Source: Micromonospora sp045209745 (lineage in GTDB: Bacteria > Actinomycetota > Actinomycetes > Mycobacteriales > Micromonosporaceae). Taken from it: a DNA stretch of 64,000 nucleotides. The stretch is from positions 4,526,001 through 4,590,000 of the forward strand of contig NZ_CP109273.1 in assembly GCF_045209745.1 (NCBI RefSeq). The letters are read 5' to 3'. The notes beneath the pieces were generated by a model that did not search any database, was not told the DNA's origin, and saw only the letters and a program-made list of their open reading frames with translations. Positions 41,158 through 49,872 of this stretch are shown in pieces. Each line of letters begins with the position of its first letter. The stretch's first letter is position 1. Both the position numbers and the translations under genes were made by a program.

Positions 41158-42369
41158 ATGGACCCCATGCCGGAGCTGACCTTTGGGCAGCGTCTCAAGG
41201 TCTACCGCGAGCGATCAGGTAAGACGCGTGCCGTGCTCGGTGGGCTGGTTGGGCGCAGCGCCGAGTGGGTGAAGGCGGTGGAGACGGACCGCATTCTGCC
41301 GCCGCGCGTACACATGCTGGACCGGATCGCCCGTGCGCTCAGGGTGGACGTGTCCTCGCTGGTCGGGGAGCTGAGCGACCGGTCGGCCGCCGTGAACGGG
41401 CCGGAGCATCCGGCGCTGGCCTCCGTCCGCGATGCCGTGAACCGGTTTACGCCGTCCGGCGATGCGGCTCCCGAGCCGTTGAGCCGTCTGAGAGATCGAC
41501 TCTCGGGGGCGTGGCGGGCGCGACACCAGGCGCCGGACCATCGCACGGTGCTGAGCGGGTTGTTGCCGGATCTGCTGCGCGACGCGCAGGCTGCCGCGTT
41601 GACGTACGAGGGTGCCGAACGTCGGCAGGCGCAGGCTCTGTTGGCGGAGACGCTGGGGCTGACGCAGATGTTTCTCGCCTACCAGCCGGCCGCAGAGCTG
41701 CTGTGGCGCGTCGCGGACCGCGCGATGGTGGCCGCGCAGGAGTCCGGTGACCCCGAGGCGCTGGCCGGTGCCGGGTGGTTCCTGTGCCAGGTGCATCGGG
41801 ATGCCGGAGACTGGGACACCGCCATGGCGGTGACGCGCGACATCGTCTCGGCCTTGGAGGCGCGAGTTGGCGATGCGAACGCGAACCTTCTCGCCCTCTG
41901 GGGTGCGTTGCACTTCGAGGCCGCCTACACCGCTGCCCGCGCCGGTGAGGAGGGCCGCGCTTGGCGGTACTGGGACCGCGCGGATGAGGTCGCGCGGCGT
42001 CTGCCGCCGGGGTTCTACCAGCCGCAGACGTCGTTTTCCCAGGTCGTCATGGGTGCTCACGCGGTGACGGTGGCCGTGGAGTTGCAGAAGTCCGGCGAGG
42101 CGGTGCGGCAGGCGCGTCGCCACGAGGCGGCGGCCATCCCGTCGCGGCCGCGCCGCGCGCGCCATCTCATCGAGGTCGCTCGTGCTCACTACGGCAAGAC
42201 CGACAAGGGAGCCGCCGTGGCGACTCTCCGGCGGGCGTACGAGTCGGCGCCGGAGACAATCCGCTTCAACGGCTACGCCCGGCAGATCACCTTGGACCTG
42301 CTAAACGGGCCGCGTGCCACCCGGGATGACGCCCGTGACCTGGCGCTGAAGGTCGGCCTCGTCTCCTGA
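41158..42369 (+). CDS. XRE-family regulator with C-terminal TPR-like domain
   Basis: The 403-residue protein has an N-terminal XRE HTH (LTFGQRLKVYRERSGKTRAV, WVKAVETDRILPPRVHMLDR, residues about 6-70) and a long helical part resembling TPR repeats (about 140-400; AGWFLCQVHRDAGDWDTAM, AGEEGRAWRYWDRADEVARR). This architecture is common in actinomycetes and resembles peptide- or ligand-binding regulators. The ATG at 41158 has an AGGAGG box. A 61-aa Cys protein follows, likely under related control. Confidence 0.85.
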   Translation: MDPMPELTFGQRLKVYRERSGKTRAVLGGLVGRSAEWVKAVETDRILPPRVHMLDRIARALRVDVSSLVGELSDRSAAVNGPEHPALASVRDAVNRFTPSGDAAPEPLSRLRDRLSGAWRARHQAPDHRTVLSGLLPDLLRDAQAAALTYEGAERRQAQALLAETLGLTQMFLAYQPAAELLWRVADRAMVAAQESGDPEALAGAGWFLCQVHRDAGDWDTAMAVTRDIVSALEARVGDANANLLALWGALHFEAAYTAARAGEEGRAWRYWDRADEVARRLPPGFYQPQTSFSQVVMGAHAVTVAVELQKSGEAVRQARRHEAAAIPSRPRRARHLIEVARAHYGKTDKGAAVATLRRAYESAPETIRFNGYARQITLDLLNGPRATRDDARDLALKVGLVS

Positions 42370-42518
42370 TCCAGGGGTACGAACATTACCTGTTCCGCCC
42401 GGGATCGTCCGTAGTTTCCTCGTCACGGGATGCGGCGGGCGGTGCGGGACCGCCCGGTCGCCGCGTCCCTCTCATCCGGGGCGGCCAAACCGTCCTCGTT
42501 GTCGACGAGGGAGGGCGC

Positions 42519-42704
42519 ATGCGGCGCGTCTCGTACGAGGAATACCTCGTTGCTGCCGCCCTGACACTCGCCCGCCGACACCGGCCGGTCTGGTCGTGGC
42601 GTCGGTGGCGATGGGCCTGCCGGTGTGGCGCGGACCTTCCCTGTCAGGTCCGGCACCGCATCCCGATGAGCCGTGGCCACTGGCCGACGGAGGAGGAGCA
42701 GTGA
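42519..42704 (+). CDS. Small Cys-containing protein, hypothetical
   Basis: The 61-residue basic protein carries Cys residues in ACRCGADLPC, which could form a small metal site together with nearby His. A GAGGGAGG box sits just before the ATG. It follows the XRE-TPR regulator in the same direction and is divided from the SLATT gene by a 70-bp convergent gap. The family is not known to me. Confidence 0.6.
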   Translation: MRRVSYEEYLVAAALTLARRHRPVWSWRRWRWACRCGADLPCQVRHRIPMSRGHWPTEEEQ

Positions 42705-42774
42705 CCGGCGACGAGAAGTTCCACCAAGCGGTGAGCGGAGGTGGTTAGCGCCTTCAGCAGGTACGACACGTCCT

Positions 42775-43647
42775 TCAGCGTCGGCGTGCCCGCCACATCG
42801 TGTGCTCTCTCGATATCGCCGTCTCCGTGTCACTCACGAACTGCGACAGTTGAGCTTCCGAGCTGACCCGTGTGGCGAGCGAGCCCATGGCGGCAAGCTC
42901 CTGACTCGCCAGGGCGTACGCGGTCGCTACCGCACCGTGTTGCCGTGTCTGCGTCCATGCCGCACCGGCCGCGATTGCCGCTGCGGCTACTCCGAGCAGG
43001 TCGACATCAGTCAGCCCAGCAGCCCTCGACACGGCCAGGGCCACCGCCAGTAGCTCCAGTACGAGCAGGCTGACCGACCAGCGTGTCGCCCGCGCACGGT
43101 TGGACAGTGACCGCTCGGCGTACCAGGCCCTCTGGGCCTCAAGGCGGCCGGTCAGGTACGCGGCTCGGCGGTCCTCAAGGGAGGCGGCGCGCAATGTCCG
43201 CATTCCTTCGGTGATTTGTTGCCCAGAAACCGCAGGGGCGGCCAGCCCGGCAGACGACATGTCGGTGGTCAGGCCCAACAGTCGGCCGGTGAATTCCTCG
43301 ACAGATTCCGAGTCGTCTCGCGACCGGGGAAAGGGATCTGCAGCTGTCGCGAATCGCCACGTCAGCGACTTGATGGATTCGGAGAGGGCTCTCCCGACAT
43401 ACCACCGCTCGTTCGGGCGATTGGTGAGCAGGAAGACCTCGACGATCGAGGTGGCGGCGAAAGCACCCGCCGCAAGCGCCGGACCCAGCGCGAAATCGTC
43501 AAGCTTCCAGGTGGCGATTCCCGCGACTGCGCCCAGCAGGAGCAGCGACAGCCGCAGCGCGATCAGGGCCGAGAACACCCGCTGCCCGCGCTGCGACTCG
43601 TAGGACACGGCCCGCTGAAACGGCGGAAAGTCCTCGGCGTTCAGCAT
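42775..43647 (-). CDS. DUF4231 protein: double SLATT (SLATT_3 + SLATT_1) membrane effector-type protein
   Basis: The protein has 290 residues and four transmembrane helices in two pairs: 27-46, 54-74 and 191-211, 216-230. The first SLATT unit ends in WYVGRALSESIKSLTWRF (82-99). The second begins YLTGRLEAQRAWYAERSL (164-181) and ends with FVSDTETAISREHTMWRARR (270-289), the hallmark of SLATT_1. SLATT proteins are predicted pore-forming effectors of SMODS (CD-NTase) and SLOG nucleotide-signalling immunity. No nucleotide-synthesising or sensor partner is encoded next to it. It lies near a toxin-antitoxin pair and gene fragments, i.e. in an accessory island. Confidence 0.85.
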   Translation of the reverse strand: MLNAEDFPPFQRAVSYESQRGQRVFSALIALRLSLLLLGAVAGIATWKLDDFALGPALAAGAFAATSIVEVFLLTNRPNERWYVGRALSESIKSLTWRFATAADPFPRSRDDSESVEEFTGRLLGLTTDMSSAGLAAPAVSGQQITEGMRTLRAASLEDRRAAYLTGRLEAQRAWYAERSLSNRARATRWSVSLLVLELLAVALAVSRAAGLTDVDLLGVAAAAIAAGAAWTQTRQHGAVATAYALASQELAAMGSLATRVSSEAQLSQFVSDTETAISREHTMWRARRR

Positions 43648-44031
43648 GTCGTTGACCTCTCGAGAGAACGGCCACCGTGCCGGCGGACGGCTCCCCGGCG
43701 CGGGTGAGCCAGTCGGTACGCAGGCTGTAGACAGTAGACGTTGCTGTCCACCAGGACCGCCCTCTCCCACCGACCGGCACCGGGCGGGCGCGGATCCTCG
43801 TGAGCGTGATGCCGGTGAGTCATATTGATGCCGCAAAGTCATCAGGCTCGTCCTGAGATGGCCGCCCGGGTTCTTCCCTCGATCTGACCGATCCGGTGCT
43901 CCACTGGTCAGCACCGGTGGGAGCCCACCGGGGCCACGGGAGCGCGCTGACCACCCTGCCCATCCGCGACCAGGCCGCCGGTCGCCGATTGGCCGTGCCC
44001 GTTCGATGCCGCCCCGCCTAGCGTCGATGAC
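43648..44031. promoter_or_regulatory. Divergent intergenic region, 384 bp
   Basis: I see no convincing gene. A relatively A/T-rich patch around 43820-43850 (CATATTGATGCCGCAAAGTC) may hold the SLATT promoter. TAGCGT at 44019-44024, 7 nt before the aminotransferase ATG, would fit a leaderless start. Confidence 0.35.
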
Positions 44032-45069
44032 ATGGAGATCGAGCAGGCACAGAAGCTGTGGCAGCCGGAGCCCGGTTGGTTGAACACCGCCACCTACGGG
44101 TTGCCGCCCGAGCCGGCGTGGACGGCGCTGCAGGAGGCCCTCACCGAATGGCAGGTCGGCCGTACGTCGTGGGAGGTCTGGAGCGAGTCCGTAAACCGGG
44201 CCCGCACCGCCTTCGCCGGCCTCGTCGGGGTGCCGGTCGGTGACGTGGCGGTCGGTGCGGCCGTGTCCCAGATGCTGGCTCCGGTCGCGGCGGCGCTGCC
44301 GGCCGGGGCCACCGTGGTTGTTCCCGAGGTCGAGTTCACCTCGAACCTGTTTCCCTGGCTGGTCCAGGAGGAGCGCGGGGTCACAGTCCGTACGGTGCCG
44401 CTGGAGTCGCTGGTCGACGCGATCGACGCCGACACCGATCTGGTCGCGTTCAGCCTGGTCCAGTCGGCGGACGGCTCCGTCGCGGCGTACGACGAGATCG
44501 TGACCGCGGCCCGCGCGCACGACGCGTTGGTGGTGGTGGACGCCACCCAGGCGTGCGGCTGGCTGCCGTTCGACGGGAGCCGGGCCGACGTGGTGACGGT
44601 GGGTGGCTACAAGTGGCTGATGAACCCGCGCGGCACCGCGTACACCTATCTGGCCCCGGCGTTGCGTGACCGGCTGCGCCCCGACGCCGCCGGCTGGTAC
44701 GCGGGCCGTGACCCGCACGCCTCCTACTACGGCCCGCCGCTGCGGCTGGCCGACGACGCCCGCCGGTTCGACATCTCACCGGCCTGGTTCAGCTGGGTCG
44801 GTGCGGCGCCCGCCCTGGAGTTGGTCGCCGAGATCGGCGTGCCGGCGATCCGGGCGCACGACGTGGCGCTGGCCAACCGGTTCCTGACCGGGTTGGGTCG
44901 GCCGCCGGGGGACAGCGCCATCGTCAGCGTGGACGTGCCCGACGCGCAGCAGCGGCTGGCGGCGGCCGGCATCCGGGCGGCCGTGCGCGCCGGACGGGTC
45001 CGCGCCTCCTTCCACATCTACTCCACCGAGGCCGATGTGGACGCCGCCCTGGAGGCGCTGACCGCCTGA
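44032..45069 (+). CDS. Class V aminotransferase family PLP enzyme
   Basis: The 345-residue fold-type I PLP enzyme resembles cysteine desulfurase/isopenicillin epimerase relatives. PLP-site residues are Asp and Gln in VVDATQACGW and the Schiff-base Lys in TVGGYKWLMNPRG. The N-terminal WLNTATYGLPPEP and C-terminal RASFHIYSTEADVD fit the class V family. The substrate cannot be assigned. No partner gene for Fe-S assembly is present. Confidence 0.9.
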   Translation: MEIEQAQKLWQPEPGWLNTATYGLPPEPAWTALQEALTEWQVGRTSWEVWSESVNRARTAFAGLVGVPVGDVAVGAAVSQMLAPVAAALPAGATVVVPEVEFTSNLFPWLVQEERGVTVRTVPLESLVDAIDADTDLVAFSLVQSADGSVAAYDEIVTAARAHDALVVVDATQACGWLPFDGSRADVVTVGGYKWLMNPRGTAYTYLAPALRDRLRPDAAGWYAGRDPHASYYGPPLRLADDARRFDISPAWFSWVGAAPALELVAEIGVPAIRAHDVALANRFLTGLGRPPGDSAIVSVDVPDAQQRLAAAGIRAAVRAGRVRASFHIYSTEADVDAALEALTA

Positions 45070-45076
45070 GCCCGGC

Positions 45077-46249
45077 TCAGGCGAGGTGACCGCCGATCTT
45101 CGTGTATCCACGCAGCAGATCGCGGGAGATGATCAGCCGCTGCATCTCGTCGGTGCCCTCGAAGATCCGGTAGAGCCGGACCTGCCGATACCAGCGTTCG
45201 ATGGGCAGCTCACGGGTGTAGCCCATGCCGCCGTGGATCTGGAGCACCCGGTCGACCACCCGGTTGACCATGCCGGCGCCGTAGAGCTTGCCCATTGACG
45301 AGGCGTGCCGGGGGTCCAGGCCCTGATCGACCGTCCAGGCCGAGCGCAGCACCAGCCAGCGGGCCGCCTCCAGCTCCGTCTCCGAGTCGGCGATCATCCA
45401 CTGGATGGCCTGGTTGGTGCCGATCTTCGCGCCGAAGGTCTCCCGGGTGTTGGCATACTCGATGGCCATCTGCAGCACCCGCTCGGCGATGCCGATGGCG
45501 TGCGACGGGATGGTGTAGCGACCCTTGCCGATCCACTCCATGCCCAGCGTGAAGCCCTGCCCGATCTCGCCGAGGATGTTGCGGTGCGGCACGCGTACGC
45601 CGTCGAAGATGAGCGACGCGGGCCCGCCCTCGCCCATGGTCTGGATGAACTCCGAGCGCCAGCCCATCGCCCGGTCCACCAGGAACGCGGTGGCCCCGCC
45701 GTTGCGGGCGCCCTTCTCCCGGTCGGTCACCGCGACCACGATGGCGAAGTCGGCGTCGTGGCCGCCGGTGATGAAGGTCTTCTCGCCGTCGAGGACCCAG
45801 TCGTCGCCGTCTCGGCGGGCCGAGAGCCGGATGTTCGCGGCGTCCGAGCCGGCGCCCGGCTCGGTGATCGCGAAACAGGAGCGCCGCTCGCCCTCAATGG
45901 TCGGGATGAGGAACTCCCGCTTCTGCTCCTCGGTGGCGTGGAACAGGATGTTGTCCGCCTCGCCGCCGAAGCGGAACGGCACGAACGTGCGGCCCAGCTC
46001 GGTCCAGACCAGCGACTGGAGCACCGCCGGCAGGTTCATCCCGCCGTACTCTTCGGGGGTGGCCAGGCCCCAGAAGCCGAACTTGCGCGCCTTGAGCTGC
46101 AGTTCGCGTACCTCGGAGTGGTCGAGGCCCGGCTGGTGCGCCCGTTCCCGGCGGAGCACCTCCGCCTCCAGGGGCATCACCTCGCGGCTGATGAACGATC
46201 GGACGGTGTCCCGCACCGCCCGCTCTTCGTCGGTCAGTGAAAAGTCCAC
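45077..46249 (-). CDS. Acyl-CoA dehydrogenase
   Basis: The 390-residue FAD enzyme has FAITEPGAGSDAANIR and ITGGHDADFAIVV for FAD and substrate, and the C-terminal ALGIAERV-like and HGGMGYTRELPIER segments. The family's catalytic Glu region near the C-terminus reads RIFEGTDEMQRLIISRDLL. It oxidises acyl-CoA to enoyl-CoA. I chose the GTG at 46249, with AGGAGG 6 nt upstream. It is divergent from a tetR gene across an apparent TetR operator, suggesting repression released by a CoA ester or related metabolite. Confidence 0.94.
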   Translation of the reverse strand: MDFSLTDEERAVRDTVRSFISREVMPLEAEVLRRERAHQPGLDHSEVRELQLKARKFGFWGLATPEEYGGMNLPAVLQSLVWTELGRTFVPFRFGGEADNILFHATEEQKREFLIPTIEGERRSCFAITEPGAGSDAANIRLSARRDGDDWVLDGEKTFITGGHDADFAIVVAVTDREKGARNGGATAFLVDRAMGWRSEFIQTMGEGGPASLIFDGVRVPHRNILGEIGQGFTLGMEWIGKGRYTIPSHAIGIAERVLQMAIEYANTRETFGAKIGTNQAIQWMIADSETELEAARWLVLRSAWTVDQGLDPRHASSMGKLYGAGMVNRVVDRVLQIHGGMGYTRELPIERWYRQVRLYRIFEGTDEMQRLIISRDLLRGYTKIGGHLA

Positions 46250-46286
46250 GGTGGTCCTCCTGGCGTCGACGCTGCCGGTCACCTTT

Positions 46287-46305
46287 AAACTAGCGGTGCA
46301 AGTTT
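46287..46305. promoter_or_regulatory. TetR operator candidate, site 1
   Basis: The 19-bp pseudo-palindrome AAACTAGCGGTGCAAGTTT lies between the acyl-CoA dehydrogenase gene and tetR. It matches the reverse complement of the site at 47019-47037 at 16 of 19 positions. Confidence 0.7.
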
Positions 46306-46347
46306 TGCCGCGTCCAGACCTGACGGCCGAGACCCGCGAGGAGCGCA

Positions 46348-47013
46348 GTGCCCCGACCACGCCAGCCCCGGCTCACCCGGCAGCTGATCGTCGAGACAGC
46401 CACCGCGCTCATCGACGCCGAGGGCCTGCCCGCCTTCTCCACCCGCCGGCTCGCCGCCGAGCTGGGCGTACGCGGGCCGTCGCTCTACAACCACTTCGCC
46501 ACAAAGGACGAGATCCTCGACGCGGTCGCCGACACCGTCACCGCCGCCGTCGACACCAGCGGCTTCGCCAGCCGGGACTGGGCCACCGCCCTGCGTGACT
46601 GGGCCTGGTCCTACCGGCGGGCGCTCACCGCCCACCCGAACATCGTGCCGTACCTGGCCCAGGGGCCGGGCCGTCGGGCGGCTGCGCTGGCCATGGCCGA
46701 CGCGGTCTACGGCGGGTTGGTACGCGCCGGCTGGCCGCCCGCCCGCGCCACCCACATCGGCGCGGCGCTGCGCTACTTCGTGGCCGGGTCGGCGCTCGGC
46801 TCGTTCGCCCGCGGTTTCGTCGAGGACCCGGAGCTGTACGCCGCGCACTACCCGCACCTGCGTCAGGCGCACCGGCTCGCCGAGCACCAGCAGAGCGTGG
46901 ACGAGGGCGCCTTCGCCCTCGGCCTGGACGCGCTGCTGCACGGCCTCGCCGCCGAGTACGCCCGCACCGTCGGCCCCCTCGACCCGGTGGAGTCCGCCCG
47001 GCCCAGCGGGTAG
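46348..47013 (+). CDS. TetR family regulator
   Basis: The 221-residue protein has an N-terminal HTH (LIDAEGLPAFSTRRLAAELG, GPSLYNHFATKDEILDAV) and a helical ligand domain of the TetR_C type. The GTG start follows GAGGAGCGCA. It is placed between two copies of a likely operator, one shared with the divergent acyl-CoA dehydrogenase gene and one before the aldehyde dehydrogenase operon. It is the natural candidate to control both. Confidence 0.92.
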   Translation: MPRPRQPRLTRQLIVETATALIDAEGLPAFSTRRLAAELGVRGPSLYNHFATKDEILDAVADTVTAAVDTSGFASRDWATALRDWAWSYRRALTAHPNIVPYLAQGPGRRAAALAMADAVYGGLVRAGWPPARATHIGAALRYFVAGSALGSFARGFVEDPELYAAHYPHLRQAHRLAEHQQSVDEGAFALGLDALLHGLAAEYARTVGPLDPVESARPSG

Positions 47014-47018
47014 CGTCG

Positions 47019-47037
47019 AAACTCCCAGCGCTAGTTT
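47019..47037. promoter_or_regulatory. TetR operator candidate, site 2
   Basis: AAACTCCCAGCGCTAGTTT lies between tetR and the aldehyde dehydrogenase gene. Its reverse complement shares the AAACTAGCG-TG--AGTTT pattern with site 1. Confidence 0.7.
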
Positions 47038-47070
47038 CAGCGCCCATCGCCCACCCCCCGAAGGGACGAC

Positions 47071-48525
47071 ATGGACCTCGCCGCCCCGCCAGCGCAGCTC
47101 CCCGACGCCCTGCGCCTCCGGCGCCACCTGCACCTCGCCGGCGAATGGGCGTCTCCCGCCGACGCCGATCTGATCGACGTGGAGAATCCGAGCACCGGAA
47201 AGCTGATCGGGCAGGTGCCGGCCGGTACCCCGGCCGATGTGGACCGCGCCGTGGCCGCGGCCCGTGTGGCCTTCCCCGGTTGGTCGACCACCGCCCCCGC
47301 CGAGCGCTCCGCCCACCTCGACCGGCTGCACACCGCGCTCGCCGCGCGTGCCGACGACCTCGCCCACACCATCGCGGTCGAGCTGGGCGCGCCGCTCAAG
47401 CTCGCCACCCGGGTGCAGGTCGCGCTGCCGCTGACCGTGCTGCGCGACCACGTCGCGCTCGCCGGCCGGCCCCCGGTCGAGGAGACCATCGGCAACTCGC
47501 TGGTCGTCCGCGAGCCGATCGGCGTGGTCGGCGCGATCACCCCGTGGAACTACCCGCTGCACCAGGTGATGGCGAAGCTGGCGCCCGCTCTGGCCGCCGG
47601 CTGCACGGTGGTGCTCAAGCCCAGCGAGCTGACTCCGCTGACCGCGTACCTGCTCTTCGACGCGGTCGCCGAGGCCGGGCTGCCGCCGGGCGTGCTCAAC
47701 CTGGTCCCCGGCACCGGGCCGGTGGTCGGCGAGGCGCTCGCCGGGCACCCCGACGTCGACGTGGTCTCGTTCACCGGATCCACCGTGACCGGCGCGCGGA
47801 TCATGCGGCTCGCCGCCGACCGGATCGCCCGGGTCGCGCTGGAGCTGGGCGGCAAGTCCGCCAACGTGATCCTCCCCGACGCCGACCTGGCCACCGCGGT
47901 CAAGGTGGGCGTCGGCAACGCCCTGCTCAACTCCGGCCAGACCTGCACCGCGTGGACCCGGATGCTGGTGCACCGCGACCGGTACGACGAAGCGCTCGAC
48001 CTGATCGCCACGGCGGTGGCCGGCTACCGGCTCGGCGACCCGTTCGACCCGGCCACCCGGCTCGGCCCACTGGTCTCCGCCGCCCAGGCCGAGCGGGTGC
48101 GCGGTCACATCGACCGGGCACTGGCCGACGGTGCCCGACTGGTCGCCGGTGGCCCGGACGCCCCGGTGCCGACACAGGGGCATTTCGTCGCCCCGACCGT
48201 CTTCGCCGACGTGCACCCGGACAGCGCGCTCGCCCAGGAGGAGGTCTTCGGCCCGGTGCTCGCCGTCATCCCGTTCGCCGACACTGACGAGGCGGTCGAC
48301 ATCGCCAACAACTCATCGTACGGGCTGGCCGGCGCGGTCTGGTCCGCCGACACCGACGCCGCGCTCGCGGTGGCCCGGCGGCTGCGCACCGGCGCGGTCG
48401 ACATCAACGGCGCCCCGTTCAACCCGCTCGCCCCGTTCGGCGGCTACAAGCAGTCGGGCCTGGGCCGGGAGTTGGGCGTGCACGGGCTCGCCGAGTTCTG
48501 CGAGCTGAAGGCGATCCAGCGATGA
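47071..48525 (+). CDS. Aldehyde dehydrogenase
   Basis: This is a 484-residue NAD(P)-dependent aldehyde dehydrogenase with all catalytic residues: Asn160 (TPWNYPLHQ), Glu258 (LELGGKSAN) and the nucleophile Cys292 (NSGQTCTAW). The cofactor motif is FTGSTVTG and the C-terminal motif PFGGYKQSGLGRE. It is coupled (ATGA) to an alcohol dehydrogenase, so the pair would oxidise an alcohol through the aldehyde to the acid, which could feed the acyl-CoA dehydrogenase pathway. Confidence 0.95.
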   Translation: MDLAAPPAQLPDALRLRRHLHLAGEWASPADADLIDVENPSTGKLIGQVPAGTPADVDRAVAAARVAFPGWSTTAPAERSAHLDRLHTALAARADDLAHTIAVELGAPLKLATRVQVALPLTVLRDHVALAGRPPVEETIGNSLVVREPIGVVGAITPWNYPLHQVMAKLAPALAAGCTVVLKPSELTPLTAYLLFDAVAEAGLPPGVLNLVPGTGPVVGEALAGHPDVDVVSFTGSTVTGARIMRLAADRIARVALELGGKSANVILPDADLATAVKVGVGNALLNSGQTCTAWTRMLVHRDRYDEALDLIATAVAGYRLGDPFDPATRLGPLVSAAQAERVRGHIDRALADGARLVAGGPDAPVPTQGHFVAPTVFADVHPDSALAQEEVFGPVLAVIPFADTDEAVDIANNSSYGLAGAVWSADTDAALAVARRLRTGAVDINGAPFNPLAPFGGYKQSGLGRELGVHGLAEFCELKAIQR

Positions 48526-49685
48526 CCGGCCCCGAGCTGTCCCCGACCGCGCCGGCCCTGGCGGGCCAGACCGAGCCGGGCTCGCCAGCCTCGGCGGGAG
48601 CGCCGGTCACCGTGCGAGCGCTTGTCGCGCGCGGGTCCGGCGCCGAGTTGCGGGTCGAGCAGGTCCGCCTGCCCCCGCCCGGCCCCGGCGAGCTGCGGGT
48701 GACGATCCGCGCGGCCGGCATCTGCCACTCCGACCTGTCCATGGTGAACGGCACCCTCGCCGCGAGGTTCCCGCTGGTGCTCGGGCACGAGGCGACCGGG
48801 GTGGTGGCCGAGGCCGGGCCGGGCAGCCGGCTGGCGGTCGGCACCCCGGTGGTGCTCAACTGGGCGCCGGCCTGCCGGGCCTGCTGGTGGTGTCAGCACG
48901 ACGAGCCGTGGCTCTGCGCCAACACCACGGCCCCGACCGTGCCGCGCGGCGAGACCGACGACGGCGTCCCGCTGCACCTCACCCTGGGCCTCGGCGCGCT
49001 CGCCGAGGCGGTGGTGGTGCCCGAGAACGCCGTCATCCCGATCCCCGCCGGGCTGCCCCCGGAGCGGGCCGCGTTGCTCGGCTGCGCGGTGCTCACCGGT
49101 GTCGGCGCGGTCCACAACACCGCTCGGGTGGCTGCCGGCGAGTCGGTCGCGGTGATCGGGCTCGGTGGGGTCGGCCTCGCCGTGCTCACCGCTGCCCGCC
49201 GGGCCGGCGCCACGACGATCCTCGCTATCGACGTCGCCGAGGCCAAGCGGGACCTGGCGTTCGCCGCCGGGGCGACCGACTTCCTGCTCTCCGACGACCG
49301 GCTCTCCAAGGAGGTGCGAACGCGTACCGAGGGTCGGGGCGTCGATCATGCCTTCGAGTGCGTCGGCCGTGCCGCCACCATCCGCGCTGCCTGGCGGCTC
49401 ACCCGGCGCGGGGGAGCGGTGACCGTTGTCGGTATGGGTGCCAAGGACGACATGGTCAGCCTCGGCGCGCTGGACATCTTCCACTCCGCCCGTACGCTGC
49501 GCTCCTCGGTGTACGGCTCGTCCGACCCGGACCGCGAGGTGCCGGTGCTGGCCGCCGAGCTGGCCGACGGCGCACTCGATCTGCGCCTGCTGGTCAGCGG
49601 CACGATTCCGCTGGACGAGGCGCCCGCGGCGTTCGACCGGCTGGCCCGGGGTGAGGGCGCCCGCTGGGTGGTCACCCTGGACTGA
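48522..49685 (+). CDS. Zinc-dependent alcohol dehydrogenase (MDR family)
   Basis: The 387-residue enzyme has catalytic zinc ligands in GICHSD (Cys68), GHEATG (His89) and GCAVLTG, and a structural zinc motif at Cys118, Cys121, Cys124 and Cys132. NAD binding is by GLGGVGLAVLTAAR. It has about 28 extra N-terminal residues. The type resembles class III / factor-dependent actinobacterial alcohol dehydrogenases. Its end overlaps the last codons of a convergent small gene by 14 nt. Confidence 0.93.
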   Translation: MTGPELSPTAPALAGQTEPGSPASAGAPVTVRALVARGSGAELRVEQVRLPPPGPGELRVTIRAAGICHSDLSMVNGTLAARFPLVLGHEATGVVAEAGPGSRLAVGTPVVLNWAPACRACWWCQHDEPWLCANTTAPTVPRGETDDGVPLHLTLGLGALAEAVVVPENAVIPIPAGLPPERAALLGCAVLTGVGAVHNTARVAAGESVAVIGLGGVGLAVLTAARRAGATTILAIDVAEAKRDLAFAAGATDFLLSDDRLSKEVRTRTEGRGVDHAFECVGRAATIRAAWRLTRRGGAVTVVGMGAKDDMVSLGALDIFHSARTLRSSVYGSSDPDREVPVLAAELADGALDLRLLVSGTIPLDEAPAAFDRLARGEGARWVVTLD

Positions 49686-49872
49686 ACCGAGGCTGGTCAG
49701 GTGCCCAGTTCCCGGCCACGCGGTACGCCTTCAACCGGTTGCGCGCCCACCTCAGTTCCGTGCACCCGCCAGGCCGGCAGCGCCGGCATGATCCGTGCAC
49801 GCGGTGCTGCGTGATGGTCTGCCGGGCCAGCATCGGCACCCACACCGACCGGGGTAGCTCCCGCTCGATCAC
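49672..49872 (-). CDS. Small Cys-triad protein, paralogue 2
   Basis: The protein has 66 residues from a GTG that overlaps the stop of paralogue 1 (GTGA). It shares the pattern AR-x2-I-x-QH ... RV-x-G-x-C-x2-C-x4-C-x2-L-x-WAR-x2-LKA-x-R with its neighbour: MLARQTITQHRV, GSCRRCRPGGC, LRWARNRLKAYR. The CxxC plus Cys suggests a zinc-bound fold. The two are a tandem duplication. The function is unknown. Confidence 0.65.
   Translation of the reverse strand: MIERELPRSVWVPMLARQTITQHRVHGSCRRCRPGGCTELRWARNRLKAYRVAGNWAPDQPRFSPG

Noticed and set aside
43641..43828. Small frames on both strands between the SLATT and aminotransferase genes
   Set aside because: Both are about 60 codons, overlap each other antisense, and lack ribosome-binding sites and natural composition.
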